Positions 5,361-13,824 of a stretch of 21,149 nucleotides of DNA are shown here, in pieces; position 1 is the first letter of the stretch, and each line of letters begins with the position of its first letter. Where the stretch lies: positions 1-21,149 of the forward strand of contig CAYGPI010000046.1 in the NCBI GenBank assembly GCA_964351745.1, read 5' to 3'. A model generated the notes under the pieces. The model saw only the letters and a list, made by a program, of their open reading frames with translations. It had not been told where the DNA came from and did not search any database. The position numbers and the translations under genes were made by a program. This stretch comes from CAYNJF01 sp964351745 (GTDB taxonomy: Bacteria > Pseudomonadota > Gammaproteobacteria > Berkiellales > Berkiellaceae).

Positions 5361-7697
5361 CTAAAAGGGGCTATTTTTTGGCGTAGATCTGTGGGGACTG
5401 TCTTTGTTTTTTTTATCTTTGGCAACATCTTCTCGCTCCTGCAGCTTACGAAGATCTGTTACAGATTTAGAGCGTGTCAGTGAAAAAAGTGATGACATTG
5501 TGCTGGGCGAAGAATCAGAGACAGAAGGAGAGCTTGAACTGGGCATAGATTCTGTGCTGGTTGGTTCTAATCGTAAAGGCAAGGATTCACGTTTAGAAAG
5601 CCATGCCCATACTACGCTTAAATCGCCTACCGACTCAGTGACTGACGAAAAAATTGCTGGACCGTGAGCACTGTTGGTAAAACATGATACACCTTGATTT
5701 GTATTTAAATTGTAAGCGGTGAATGATCTTGAAACATTAATATCTCCCCAATGAAAAGCAATCGTGTGGCCATCATCATTCACTAACAAGCCTATCCCTA
5801 ACCCCCAGCCTATTTGTCTTAAATATGATTGTGGAACGTTTGCTTCTATGGCTTTATGATCTTTTTCACAAAGATCCACCTGCACGGCAAACATGTTTTG
5901 CTTGATATAGGGATCTGTGACACACGCTTGCATGAATTTTTGATAATCCTGCGCGGTTGTAATAAGCGAGGCGCCAGGATGTTCCTGGACAAAATTTTCG
6001 CTTGCAGGGTTAGGAGTATGATTAAAGTCATGCCCAATGGCTCGCTTTTCTCTTTTGTCTGATCCCACTTCATGCATTAAGAAGCTAGTGCTTGTCATGC
6101 CTATACTCGCAAAGGCTTCTTGCGCTATAGACTCTAGTCGTTTTTCTGAAACTTCTTCAAGGACTTCACCTAGCATGCAGTAAGCCAGACCGGAGTAATC
6201 GAAACTGGTGCCTGGTTTTGATTCCAAAAATTCATCGGGCCCTTCATTGGGAAGGCTGGCCTGATGAGAGAGAATCATTCTTGGGGTTAAACTTAATAAT
6301 CTTGGATCTGTTTGATACTGCCCTGCGGGATTTCCAAATCCTTTTTTAGAAATTTGGGACAGAGGTGTATCTAAGTCAATAAGTGGTCCACCTCTTCGAG
6401 CTGGATTCGCCATATTTAAAACAAGATAAGCAAAAACGGGTTTGCTTAGTGAAGCTGCTTGGAACACTGTCTCTGGTGTTACTGGATAAGCCTCATTTTT
6501 CGGATCTGGTCTTGCATTTGTCGAACCATAAGCGAAAACCTCAAGAGCCTCACCGTTAGAGGATGCATATGACATCGCAGGAATAGAAGATGTTGTCATG
6601 ATATCTTGTAACCTTTCTGCTAGAGCCTCGGCAGATCTGGATTCTTGTATCTCAATCCAAAGGTCCGGTAGATTTTCCATAATAATTTTATCTATCCGAA
6701 TTCTTTCTTTCTCTTGCCATTCTGGCTCAATCTTACGAGCAAAACCAAATTTCTCAAAAACAAATTTAAGTCCATCATCTAGTTCAACAGTCGAAGATAT
6801 CATAGTGTCGGCTAAGATTAACCCATTTGATGAATTAGAAAAATAGACCACCCCCGTTCGTTTTTCTAAATCAAGTGCTACAAAAGTTCTCCACTGATTC
6901 ATGTCGCCATAATGAAAAGCTCTAGTTGCGTTTGTGGAGTTTGCTGTTTGTAAACCCCAGCCTAACCCCCAAGCAACCTTTTGTAAATCCTCCTTAGACA
7001 GCCCTTGATTGGCTGCCCATTTATCCCTCTCTGGAGATAGCGGGCAAACAATATCAAATAATTCCTCATGTTTGAATGCTGCTTGACAGAAAAGAGCATA
7101 ATCACCAGCTGTCGTAAACAAGCTGTTTGCCGGATGAGTATTTAACGTGCTGTCAGGTGGGGTAAAGGTTGTGTTTTTCATTCCACATGGATGGAACACA
7201 TATTTTTTAGCGCACTCTTCCAGTGACATGCCTGTCACAGTCTCAATGACTTGCTGTAAATAGCCATAAGGCACGCCAGAATATGCAAATGCAGTGCCTG
7301 GTTGGAATTGAAACTTGGCTTCTCCGTTTGTGTTGGAAGGTTTGTTAGGCCACCCTGATTGGTGAGACAAAATTAATCTTGCAGTTAGTTCTTTATGCGC
7401 AGAATGAAGGCTGATTTCTTTATCTTCCAATATAGTATGGAGTGGTGTGTCTAAAGTAAATTGATCGTACTGAGGATCTCTGGCTAAATGGTTTACTAGA
7501 TACGCAAAAACTGGCTTGCTTAGTGACGCGGCTCCAAAGACTGTATTTTTATTGACTGAGGGCCCGAGCTCGCTAGTCTCACCAAATTCATTTGTTTCTA
7601 CTTTGTTTTGGTCAAATTCAGCCATGGCAACGCCCAAGACATTCGCCTGCCTCATCAATTCAACCAATGCTTTTCTTCGCTCTTTAGACAAAGGCAT
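5361..7697 (-). CDS. Tandem-duplicated serine beta-lactamase-fold hydrolase with Ser-rich tail, 778 aa
   Basis: Two complete serine hydrolase domains of the class C beta-lactamase/esterase/D-peptidase superfamily lie in one chain. Domain 1 (~10-320) has S58-L-S-K61 (the SxxK nucleophile motif), Y139-S-G141 (YxN-type) and H262-Y-G264 (in place of KTG). Domain 2 (~360-700) has S416-L-S-K419, Y501-S-G503 and H649-W-G651. A 13-residue block around the nucleophile (AASLSKPVFAYLV) is identical in both copies, yet the rest is well diverged, so this is an old duplication with both active sites kept. HxG in place of KTG is common in esterase and D-amino-peptidase members, which argues against true beta-lactam resistance. 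The tail from ~712 is Ser/Pro-rich then Lys-rich (EPTSTESMPSSSSPSVSDSS ... KNSPF) and probably disordered. No signal peptide is present, so it is cytoplasmic or exported by a non-Sec route. The ribosome binding site is weak. Confidence 0.85.
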   Translation of the reverse strand: MPLSKERRKALVELMRQANVLGVAMAEFDQNKVETNEFGETSELGPSVNKNTVFGAASLSKPVFAYLVNHLARDPQYDQFTLDTPLHTILEDKEISLHSAHKELTARLILSHQSGWPNKPSNTNGEAKFQFQPGTAFAYSGVPYGYLQQVIETVTGMSLEECAKKYVFHPCGMKNTTFTPPDSTLNTHPANSLFTTAGDYALFCQAAFKHEELFDIVCPLSPERDKWAANQGLSKEDLQKVAWGLGWGLQTANSTNATRAFHYGDMNQWRTFVALDLEKRTGVVYFSNSSNGLILADTMISSTVELDDGLKFVFEKFGFARKIEPEWQEKERIRIDKIIMENLPDLWIEIQESRSAEALAERLQDIMTTSSIPAMSYASSNGEALEVFAYGSTNARPDPKNEAYPVTPETVFQAASLSKPVFAYLVLNMANPARRGGPLIDLDTPLSQISKKGFGNPAGQYQTDPRLLSLTPRMILSHQASLPNEGPDEFLESKPGTSFDYSGLAYCMLGEVLEEVSEKRLESIAQEAFASIGMTSTSFLMHEVGSDKREKRAIGHDFNHTPNPASENFVQEHPGASLITTAQDYQKFMQACVTDPYIKQNMFAVQVDLCEKDHKAIEANVPQSYLRQIGWGLGIGLLVNDDGHTIAFHWGDINVSRSFTAYNLNTNQGVSCFTNSAHGPAIFSSVTESVGDLSVVWAWLSKRESLPLRLEPTSTESMPSSSSPSVSDSSPSTMSSLFSLTRSKSVTDLRKLQEREDVAKDKKNKDSPHRSTPKNSPF

Positions 7698-7867
7698 ATA
7701 TACAATCTTAGTTAAATTTGGTATTGGTCATTGTACCATGACTTGGTCAGCGAACTAAAGAGTTCGTGAGGTCAGTATAATTTGGTGCCCCATGTATCTT
7801 TTTGATGATCTGTTGCCGTCGTGAAATTAGGTAAAATTGCTTTGTATGGAACTTCGCTTAGAGAGCG

Positions 7868-7896
7868 TTGAGAGAAAAGGCGCAAAGAGATATAGT
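7868..7896 (+). promoter_or_regulatory. Sigma-70-like promoter for the APH-like kinase gene
   Basis: TTGAGA (7868-7873) and TATAGT (7891-7896) are separated by exactly 17 nt, each matching consensus at 5 of 6 positions. Transcription would begin near 7903, giving a leader of about 23 nt before the ATG at 7926. Confidence 0.55.
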
Positions 7897-7925
7897 TGGA
7901 TAGTGATTTTTAATGTTAATACAAA

Positions 7926-8894
7926 ATGAGTCAAATCTTTATGGACCTGTCAAGCGATAAACCTACAGAGCAAATTGCTTCCTCCATTGTTAAACTCATG
8001 ACTGGTGAACAAACTTCTTCTGCTTTAAGAATGGCTACAGGTGATCAAAACTACGTCTTCGAAGTTAAAACTTCAGAATCTGAATATGTTATTAGATTGA
8101 CTGATGAGGGTCACAAGCAAAAATTCATTAGTGCCATGTACTGGCAATCAAAGCTTATTCCATTAGGTGTTCCTCTTGCAGAGTTTATTCAAACTGACTT
8201 GGAAGGAAAATATTCAAAGTTTCCTGCCTTGTTAATGAAACGATTACCCGGTAACGATTTAATTAATGTCTATGGTGGATTAAAGGATTCTGAAAAAAGG
8301 AGCTTGGCCGAAGAAATCGTCAAAATACAAGCCATGGCTACTTACTTACCAGAGGGGGCAAGCTATGGAATCACAGATAGCTATGAGCATCCTACTGGAT
8401 TTAATACTTGGTTTGAGTTTCTTATGCAGCGGTTACATTTTTATGAGGCCCAAGTAGCTGCGAATCATGTCTTTGAGCCAGCTAAGGTCTCTAAAGTCAT
8501 TTCTATCGCAAACAAGATGAAAGATGAACTGAAATCTATAAGGGCCACCCCCTTTTTATGGGATGCTAGTGAGCGAAATGTTATGGTTCAGCATGGAAAG
8601 ATTACAGGGATTGTTGATGTTGACGAATTGTGTTTTGGTGATCCTCTCTTTGTCATAGCTTTGACAAGCGCAGCTTTAGAGTTAGAAGGCCATGATACTA
8701 TCTATACCGATCACTGGGCTACATTCATGGATTTAGATCAAAAGGCAAAGCAACGACTTGCTTTCTATCGACTCTTTTATGCTGTGGCTTTTATGAGAAA
8801 GCATGCGAATCAAACCACAAATAATAAAAAAGTGATATTTGATGTAGAGCGCTTAAATAGAATGTATCTCCAGGCTTGCAACAGGATAGCGTGA
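7926..8894 (+). CDS. Phosphotransferase of the aminoglycoside/choline kinase-like family, 322 aa
   Basis: The protein has the two-lobed APH/choline kinase layout: an N-lobe with QNYVFEVKTSESEYVIRL (residues 41-58), a hinge ALLMKRLPGNDL (101-112), then the catalytic segment FLWDASERNVMV (210-221; D213 and N218) and the metal-binding GIVDVDE (228-234; D231, D233) followed by FGDP. The usual first residues of the catalytic motif (His-Gly-Asp) read Leu-Trp-Asp here, and the N-lobe Lys position appears as Arg (VIRL), so substrate handling may differ from classic enzymes. Family members phosphorylate small molecules such as aminoglycosides, choline, homoserine or fructosamines; the substrate here is unknown. 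No resistance function should be assumed. The ATG has no strong ribosome binding site but follows a good promoter. It appears monocistronic. Confidence 0.78.
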   Translation: MSQIFMDLSSDKPTEQIASSIVKLMTGEQTSSALRMATGDQNYVFEVKTSESEYVIRLTDEGHKQKFISAMYWQSKLIPLGVPLAEFIQTDLEGKYSKFPALLMKRLPGNDLINVYGGLKDSEKRSLAEEIVKIQAMATYLPEGASYGITDSYEHPTGFNTWFEFLMQRLHFYEAQVAANHVFEPAKVSKVISIANKMKDELKSIRATPFLWDASERNVMVQHGKITGIVDVDELCFGDPLFVIALTSAALELEGHDTIYTDHWATFMDLDQKAKQRLAFYRLFYAVAFMRKHANQTTNNKKVIFDVERLNRMYLQACNRIA

Positions 8895-9050
8895 TTGCTT
8901 TAACCTTGTGTTGTGCTGAAAATTTGTATTAGTAGCTAGGCTATATAAAAGAACAGCCTTAAGAGACTGTCATGTATCCTCTGGCTGTCCTGATGGTGGG
9001 GCACATGTGGTATGCTTTCCATGAATACGCAACTTCAGTGAGCCTCGAAT

Positions 9051-10106
9051 ATGCTAAAAATACCCTATGTGCAACATATCCATAACCTAGCTTTCTTGCT
9101 TCTTTGCTCTCTGTTCATATCTGCTTATTGCCTCGCAGACTCTAATAATCCCGCCAATATGGTGACTCAAAAATGGATGCTCGTCAAAATCCTATCCATG
9201 GATGATTCTGAGATTATACCAAAGCGAAGTGCTGACTTTGTGCTCGATATTAAGTCCGATGGCTCCGTGCTTGTACAAGCCGATTGCAACCACGGATTCG
9301 GTGCTTGGTCTTCTACCGGGGCTAGCCAACTTCAGTTCGACAATCTCGCACTTACTAGAAGAGGGTGCGCACCTGATTCAATCGGTAGTGAATTTGCAAA
9401 GCAGCTAACATGGGTGCGTAGTTATGTCTTTAAAGATGATCATCTCTACTTGGCGACCATGGCTGATGGCTCAATCATCGAGTTTGCCCCCTTTGATGTT
9501 TCGATCGCAGAAGTGGATGTCCCTTTGCTACCTGAAGAGGGAGGGCCATTAAATTGGCAAACTCAAGGGATCGACGACACATTCAATCTTTATGAAAAGC
9601 AAAGTCTTTCTTCTAGAATCCTTCAAAGCTACCCTAAAGAGACTGTTCTTGATCACTTAGGCTGTGTTGCAGAGAATTCAGAGATCTGGTGCGATGTACA
9701 AGCCTTAGGCGGCGGCCCTCGAGGGTATGTCCTTAAAAAAATTCTTAAACCAGCTGTTGCACCTAATGGCGTTGTCATAAAAGGCCCAGAGACATCAGCC
9801 CTGCGCGCAGGACAAGGCAAGTTTGATGCCAAAGGGCAAATCTCATGCACGCTCCCTAAGCAAGATACGACCCGCTGTGACTTTCAGGTGGCTCGCTCTG
9901 GCGGGGGCTATGCAACTGTTGTGATCACAAAACCTGATAATCGTGATCGTATCGTCTTTTTTAGATACGGGAGAGCCATTGGGGCCTCAACATCGCAAGC
10001 GCAAGGCTATGAAACGTTCAAAGCTTCAAAAGAAAAAGATGTACATGTGATCCACATAGGATCCGAAACCTATCAAGTGCCTGATGCGGTCATCTTTGGT
10101 GGGTGA
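9051..10106 (+). CDS. Secreted META (HslJ-like) plus bacterial SH3 domain protein, 351 aa
   Basis: An N-terminal signal peptide (core LAFLLLCSLFISAYCLA, cleavage probably after residue 29) sends it to the periplasm or outside. Residues ~38-148 form a META domain, as in the heat-shock lipoprotein HslJ: W42, a LDIKSDGSVLVQADCNHGFG strand pair, then LALTRRGCAPD, SEFAKQL and a closing IIEFAPF; the C79/C106 pair may be bonded. Residues ~175-233 resemble a bacterial SH3 module (FNLYEKQSLSSRILQSYPKE ... IWCDV ... GPRGYVLKKIL), often involved in cell-wall or peptide binding. The last ~100 residues (GKFDAKGQISC ... FQVARSGGGYATVVITKP ... YQVPDAVIFGG) form another conserved-looking domain that I know only as a recurrent partner of SH3 modules in secreted proteins. 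Probably an envelope stress or binding protein; no enzyme motif is seen. Confidence 0.78.
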   Translation: MLKIPYVQHIHNLAFLLLCSLFISAYCLADSNNPANMVTQKWMLVKILSMDDSEIIPKRSADFVLDIKSDGSVLVQADCNHGFGAWSSTGASQLQFDNLALTRRGCAPDSIGSEFAKQLTWVRSYVFKDDHLYLATMADGSIIEFAPFDVSIAEVDVPLLPEEGGPLNWQTQGIDDTFNLYEKQSLSSRILQSYPKETVLDHLGCVAENSEIWCDVQALGGGPRGYVLKKILKPAVAPNGVVIKGPETSALRAGQGKFDAKGQISCTLPKQDTTRCDFQVARSGGGYATVVITKPDNRDRIVFFRYGRAIGASTSQAQGYETFKASKEKDVHVIHIGSETYQVPDAVIFGG

Positions 10107-10124
10107 TATTAAAAATTATTTTAT

Positions 10125-10157
10125 GTTGCCTGTGAATGAAATCAATCGGCAACTTTT
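10125..10157 (+). terminator. Weak hairpin terminator after the META-SH3 gene
   Basis: GTTGCC (10125-10130) pairs with GGCAAC (10148-10153), closing a 17-nt loop and followed by TTTT. It lies 19 nt after the stop codon. The stem is short and the loop large, so this is tentative. Confidence 0.35.
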
Positions 10158-10185
10158 GAAGCACAGTGATTGCATTTGCTAAGAT
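10156..10185 (+). promoter_or_regulatory. Candidate promoter for the plus-strand ABC exporter
   Basis: TTGAAG (10156-10161), an 18-nt spacer, and TAAGAT (10180-10185) preceded by an extended TGC. Each hexamer matches consensus at 4 of 6; the extended TG adds support. Downstream, CCCC and two GGGG runs (10213-10238) could pair and modulate access to the GGGG ribosome binding site just before the ATG at 10243. Confidence 0.35.
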
Positions 10186-10242
10186 TAAACCATAGTTATT
10201 TGTTGAAAAAATACCCCCAATAGATAGGGGAATAGGGGTTTC

Positions 10243-12015
10243 ATGGATAAGCATCTAAAAAAAGAGAGAGCAAACCTTAGTAAGGTGTTGATTTCATATA
10301 TGAAAGATCATAAATGGAGTACTTTTTTTTATATTTCATTTGGTGTTTTCTGGGCTTTCACTTTACCCTATATGTCCTACTTGTTTGGTACGATCATTGA
10401 TGAAATCAAAAATCATGGGGCGCAATCAACATCTGTCTTGAAAATAGTCATCGTGCCATTGGGGATGTATGTAACCATTCATGTAATTCGTAGCATAGGC
10501 TATTATGCTCATGGATTGTTTACTCTAGTCAGTGTGCCAAAATACAAAAAAAAGCTTGTGAAAGATCTATTTGCCCATTTAGGAAAGCAATCAATTAATT
10601 ATTTCGAAGATAAGCGTTCAGGATCAATATCAAATAAAATTACTAATGCTTGTATCAGCCTTGAGCCGATTATTTTTAATTTCTCTGCCATCGTTTTTCC
10701 TCAGTCTCTGGCTATCATTCTTACAGGGATATTGCTCTCCACAGTTGTTCCGTATTTTGGAATAGCTCTTTGGGTGTGGGGCATAGGTATTATTTATTAT
10801 ACTTATCGCTCCGCAAAGATTGGTAATCAAAAAGCGTCGGTTTTTGCTGCTGCATGTAGTCAGTATAATGGCCATGTCGTGGATACGATGACTAATATAC
10901 AAACGGTTATTCATCATGCGAATATGGCCTCTGAGACAGATTTACTTGATGAAAACATGCAGCATCTGATTGACTCTGAAAGAGATCGTAATCGACACTC
11001 CAATAAGGTCATGTTTGTTCAGTTCATAGCTATGAATGCCTTGGTCGCATTTTTCCTGGTCGGCTCCATCATGGGTTACGACAGGAACATGGTTAGTATC
11101 GGTGAGGTCGTTTTTGTGATGACAGCCGTCACTGCTATTGCAGGCCTAACGAGTAGTTTAGGGAGCACTTTCTTACAGCTTGTCTATAACCTTGGGTTAT
11201 TGCGAGAAGGTTTGAGTCTACTTGATGATAGTCCCGATGTTCCTGAAAGCGAAAATGCTGTTGATCATACGATTAAGTATGCAGAAATAGAGATCAAAGC
11301 TATCTCATTTGCTTACCCTAGGCTACCTCTACTTTTTGATAATTTTAACTTGACCATTTCCCCCGGGAAAAAAATTGGCATTGTAGGTAGCTCTGGCTCT
11401 GGTAAAACATCACTCATAAAACTGCTAATGCGATTGTATGATACCAAGAGTGGAGAAATAAATATTGATGGTATCAATATAAAAAATTATTCCAAAACAT
11501 CTTTGCGCCAGCAAATGGCGGTTGTTCCTCAGCATTTAACACTTTTTCATCGCTCTATTTTTGACAATATTGCTTATGGTCTCAAAAACGTTAGTAAAGA
11601 TGACGTCATAGAAGCTTCCAAAAAGGCAAATTGTCATGATTTCATTATGTCTTTAGAAAGGCAATATGACACTTTGATTGGTGAACAAGGCGTTAAGCTA
11701 TCCGGTGGACAACGTCAACGAATAGCGATTGCTCGAGCCATCCTAAAAAATGCTCCCATATTACTCCTTGATGAAGCAACATCAGCTCTTGACTCGACGA
11801 CTGAGCAGGCAATCCAAGATGCCTTAGAAAGCTTATTAGCCAATAAAACAGCGCTGATTATCGCACATCGATTATCTACTTTAAAAGCCATGGATAAGAT
11901 CATTGTTGTAGAAAAAGGTAAGATTATTGAGATGGGAACTCATCAAGAGTTACTAGACAAAGGTGGTGCCTATCAAAAATACTGGAGCCATCAATCAGAT
12001 GGATTCATCAGTTAA
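10243..12015 (+). CDS. ABC exporter, fused permease and ATPase (MsbA/multidrug type), 590 aa
   Basis: This is a half-transporter that must dimerise. Residues ~20-325 hold about six membrane segments (for instance TFFYISFGVFWAFTLPYMSY, VFPQSLAIILTGILLSTVVP, MNALVAFFLVGSIMGY). The ATPase domain from ~348 has Walker A GSSGSGKTS (382-390), Q-loop Q430, signature LSGGQ (486-490), Walker B ILLLDE (506-511, catalytic E511) and switch H542, so it looks active. Family members pump lipids, peptides or drugs out of the cytoplasm; the substrate cannot be told from sequence. A GGGG ribosome binding site lies just before the ATG. It converges with a second exporter gene of the same type, with which it shares a 41-bp identical stretch. 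Both have complete catalytic sites, so two homodimers are as likely as a heterodimer. Confidence 0.88.
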   Translation: MDKHLKKERANLSKVLISYMKDHKWSTFFYISFGVFWAFTLPYMSYLFGTIIDEIKNHGAQSTSVLKIVIVPLGMYVTIHVIRSIGYYAHGLFTLVSVPKYKKKLVKDLFAHLGKQSINYFEDKRSGSISNKITNACISLEPIIFNFSAIVFPQSLAIILTGILLSTVVPYFGIALWVWGIGIIYYTYRSAKIGNQKASVFAAACSQYNGHVVDTMTNIQTVIHHANMASETDLLDENMQHLIDSERDRNRHSNKVMFVQFIAMNALVAFFLVGSIMGYDRNMVSIGEVVFVMTAVTAIAGLTSSLGSTFLQLVYNLGLLREGLSLLDDSPDVPESENAVDHTIKYAEIEIKAISFAYPRLPLLFDNFNLTISPGKKIGIVGSSGSGKTSLIKLLMRLYDTKSGEINIDGINIKNYSKTSLRQQMAVVPQHLTLFHRSIFDNIAYGLKNVSKDDVIEASKKANCHDFIMSLERQYDTLIGEQGVKLSGGQRQRIAIARAILKNAPILLLDEATSALDSTTEQAIQDALESLLANKTALIIAHRLSTLKAMDKIIVVEKGKIIEMGTHQELLDKGGAYQKYWSHQSDGFIS

Positions 12016-12390
12016 AGTCACTACTTTGATCTCGTGAAAGCTATGCTTAAAAAAAGCGTAGCTTTCAGAGAGCTAAATGAAGCTATGACCTTTTTGGACA
12101 TCCCATAGTTCTTTATAAAAACCATTCATTTTTATTAGCTCAACATGGGAGCCTTTCTCAATGATGTGCCCTTTATCAAACACCCAGATCTCATCCATAG
12201 CAAGGACAGTTGAAAGTCGATGTGCTACGACAATAACAGTTTTATTTTCCATGGCCAAATGTAAAGAGCTTTGAATATATTCTTCTGTTAGGGAATCTAG
12301 CGAGCTTGTTGCTTCATCTAAAATGAGGATAGGGGCATCTTTTAAGATAGCTCGAGCAATCGCTATTCGTTGACGTTGTCCACCGGATAG
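11698..12390. repeat. 41-bp perfect inverted repeat in the two ABC genes
   Basis: Positions 11698-11738 and 12350-12390 are exact reverse complements over 41 bp. Each copy encodes the ABC signature region (LSGGQRQRIAIARA) of its own gene. Immediately outside the block the two genes differ at many synonymous sites (for example in the Walker B region), so the identity is locally elevated. The repeat arms are 611 bp apart. Confidence 0.85.
12036..12066. terminator. Stem-loop between convergent ABC genes (bidirectional)
   Basis: GAAAGCTATGC (12036-12046) pairs with GCGTAGCTTTC (12056-12066), an 11-bp stem with one T-G wobble around a 9-nt A-rich loop. It occupies the 57-nt gap between two convergent stop codons, where both transcripts must end. 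There is no external U-run, so the mechanism is uncertain. Confidence 0.55.
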
Positions 12391-13824
12391 TTTTATGCCT
12401 CTTTCGCCGACTAAAGTATCATACCCGTCAGGTAAAATTGAGATGAATTCATGGGCATGAGCTTTTTTAGCAGCCTCAATCACTTGACTTTTAGAGGCAG
12501 TTAAGTCGCCATATTGGATATTTTCAAACAAGCTTCTATGAAATAAAGTTGGATCCTGAGGTATAAAAGAGATGTTTTCCCTTAGGCTTTGTTTAGTGAC
12601 TTGATAGATTGATTGGTTATCAATCAGTATATTCCCGTGGTGAACATCAAATAACCTAACGATCAAATTGACAAAAGAGCTTTTACCTCCACCTGAATAC
12701 CCAACAAGTCCAATCTTCCTACCACCTGGTATAGATGCGCTTAATCCTTCAAACAGAGAGGTATGACCAGGATAGGTGAAATAAATACTCTCAAAGGAAA
12801 TTTCACCGCTTTTAATATTTAAGCCTTGGCTTTCAGGTATATGAAGATGCTTATGCTGAGTAAAAATGGTTTCTAAAGCTTGTTGGCACACACCAATTTT
12901 TTCGCCTACTGACAATAGACTTTCTGTTAAGAACCAAACTTGATCAATGACGGTAATGGATAAAATAAAAATAAAAGCAAAATCACCTACAGTAAGGATC
13001 CCTTTGCTACCAAAATATATCAATAATAAGATGGATGCTGCTTGGAGTAGCCAGGCAATGGTTCCTAAGATACAGGCATTAATCATGTTTTTTCTTTGCA
13101 TGGCTTGATCTTTTTGAACCGTATCTATAGTCGTTAAATTTAAATATTCGGCCTCATATTTTTCCCTGGCAAACATAAACATGTTAGCGATATTTGAAAG
13201 ACTATCAACGATAGTTCCTGAGTTTTTACTTCTACTTTCTGCGAATCTCTTTGCAAATGGCTGGATGCTATTTGAGCAATAAGAAGCCATGAATAGAAAG
13301 CCTAAGGAGGATATTAAGAAAACCAGTGAAAAGTAGGGGTGGACAAGTGCTGACATGGCAATAGCTATGATAACCGTAAGCGCTTGCCTTGAAATGTTGA
13401 AAGCTGAATTAATCAATTCCTGCAGATTGCTAGTTAAATCAGATATTTTTGCGTTGAGTGCACCGCTGAGTTGGTTTTGGAAGTATTCATAAGGTTGACC
13501 ACGTAAATGCTCAGTCGTTAATCTGACGATGTCAGCCTTCATGTTAGGGATAGATTTCAGAATAAAATAGTTATATACCCGCCAAATAAAAGTGATAGCA
13601 AAGCTCATGATGATTAAAATTGAAGCAGGCATGAGGCAGCTTGTTATAAAATTTGTTGTATTGCTTGAAGTGTTAACTTTGTCTAAAAACACTTTCAAAA
13701 TGTACGGTTGAACTGCACCATGAAAAGCTGAGTAAATACCTATCAACAAAAGCCCTATAAAATACCATCGATAAGGTTTACTTATCTTTAAGACGAAAGT
13801 TTTAAGATTTATATAGTTATTCAT
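12073..13824 (-). CDS. ABC exporter, fused permease and ATPase (MsbA/multidrug type), 583 aa
   Basis: A second half-size exporter, paralogous to its convergent neighbour. About six membrane segments lie in residues ~18-305 (such as WYFIGLLLIGIYSAF, PASILIIMSFAITFIWRVY, LTVIIAIAMSALVHPYFSLV, WLLQAASILLLIYF). The ATPase from ~340 has Walker A GYSGGGKSS (375-383), Q423, LSGGQ (479-483), Walker B ILILDE (499-504, E504) and H535, all intact. It exports an unknown substrate, using ATP on the cytoplasmic side. The ATG is preceded only by an A/G-rich stretch (AAAGAAAAG), a weak ribosome binding site. The overall divergence from the neighbour shows an old duplication, or two separate acquisitions; the local 41-bp identity suggests later exchange. 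Confidence 0.88.
   Translation of the reverse strand: MNNYINLKTFVLKISKPYRWYFIGLLLIGIYSAFHGAVQPYILKVFLDKVNTSSNTTNFITSCLMPASILIIMSFAITFIWRVYNYFILKSIPNMKADIVRLTTEHLRGQPYEYFQNQLSGALNAKISDLTSNLQELINSAFNISRQALTVIIAIAMSALVHPYFSLVFLISSLGFLFMASYCSNSIQPFAKRFAESRSKNSGTIVDSLSNIANMFMFAREKYEAEYLNLTTIDTVQKDQAMQRKNMINACILGTIAWLLQAASILLLIYFGSKGILTVGDFAFIFILSITVIDQVWFLTESLLSVGEKIGVCQQALETIFTQHKHLHIPESQGLNIKSGEISFESIYFTYPGHTSLFEGLSASIPGGRKIGLVGYSGGGKSSFVNLIVRLFDVHHGNILIDNQSIYQVTKQSLRENISFIPQDPTLFHRSLFENIQYGDLTASKSQVIEAAKKAHAHEFISILPDGYDTLVGERGIKLSGGQRQRIAIARAILKDAPILILDEATSSLDSLTEEYIQSSLHLAMENKTVIVVAHRLSTVLAMDEIWVFDKGHIIEKGSHVELIKMNGFYKELWDVQKGHSFI

Noticed and set aside
5361..7697. Antibiotic-resistance beta-lactamase
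   Set aside because: HxG replaces KTG, the YxN motif is YSG and there is no signal peptide; an esterase or peptidase role is more likely.
7926..8894. Aminoglycoside resistance gene
   Set aside because: Only the broad kinase fold is supported; the catalytic motif is atypical and the context gives no resistance signal.
8953..8988. ACAGCC...GGCTGT inverted repeat as a terminator of the APH-like gene
   Set aside because: The stem is 6 bp with a 24-nt loop and no U-tract; it is too weak to call.
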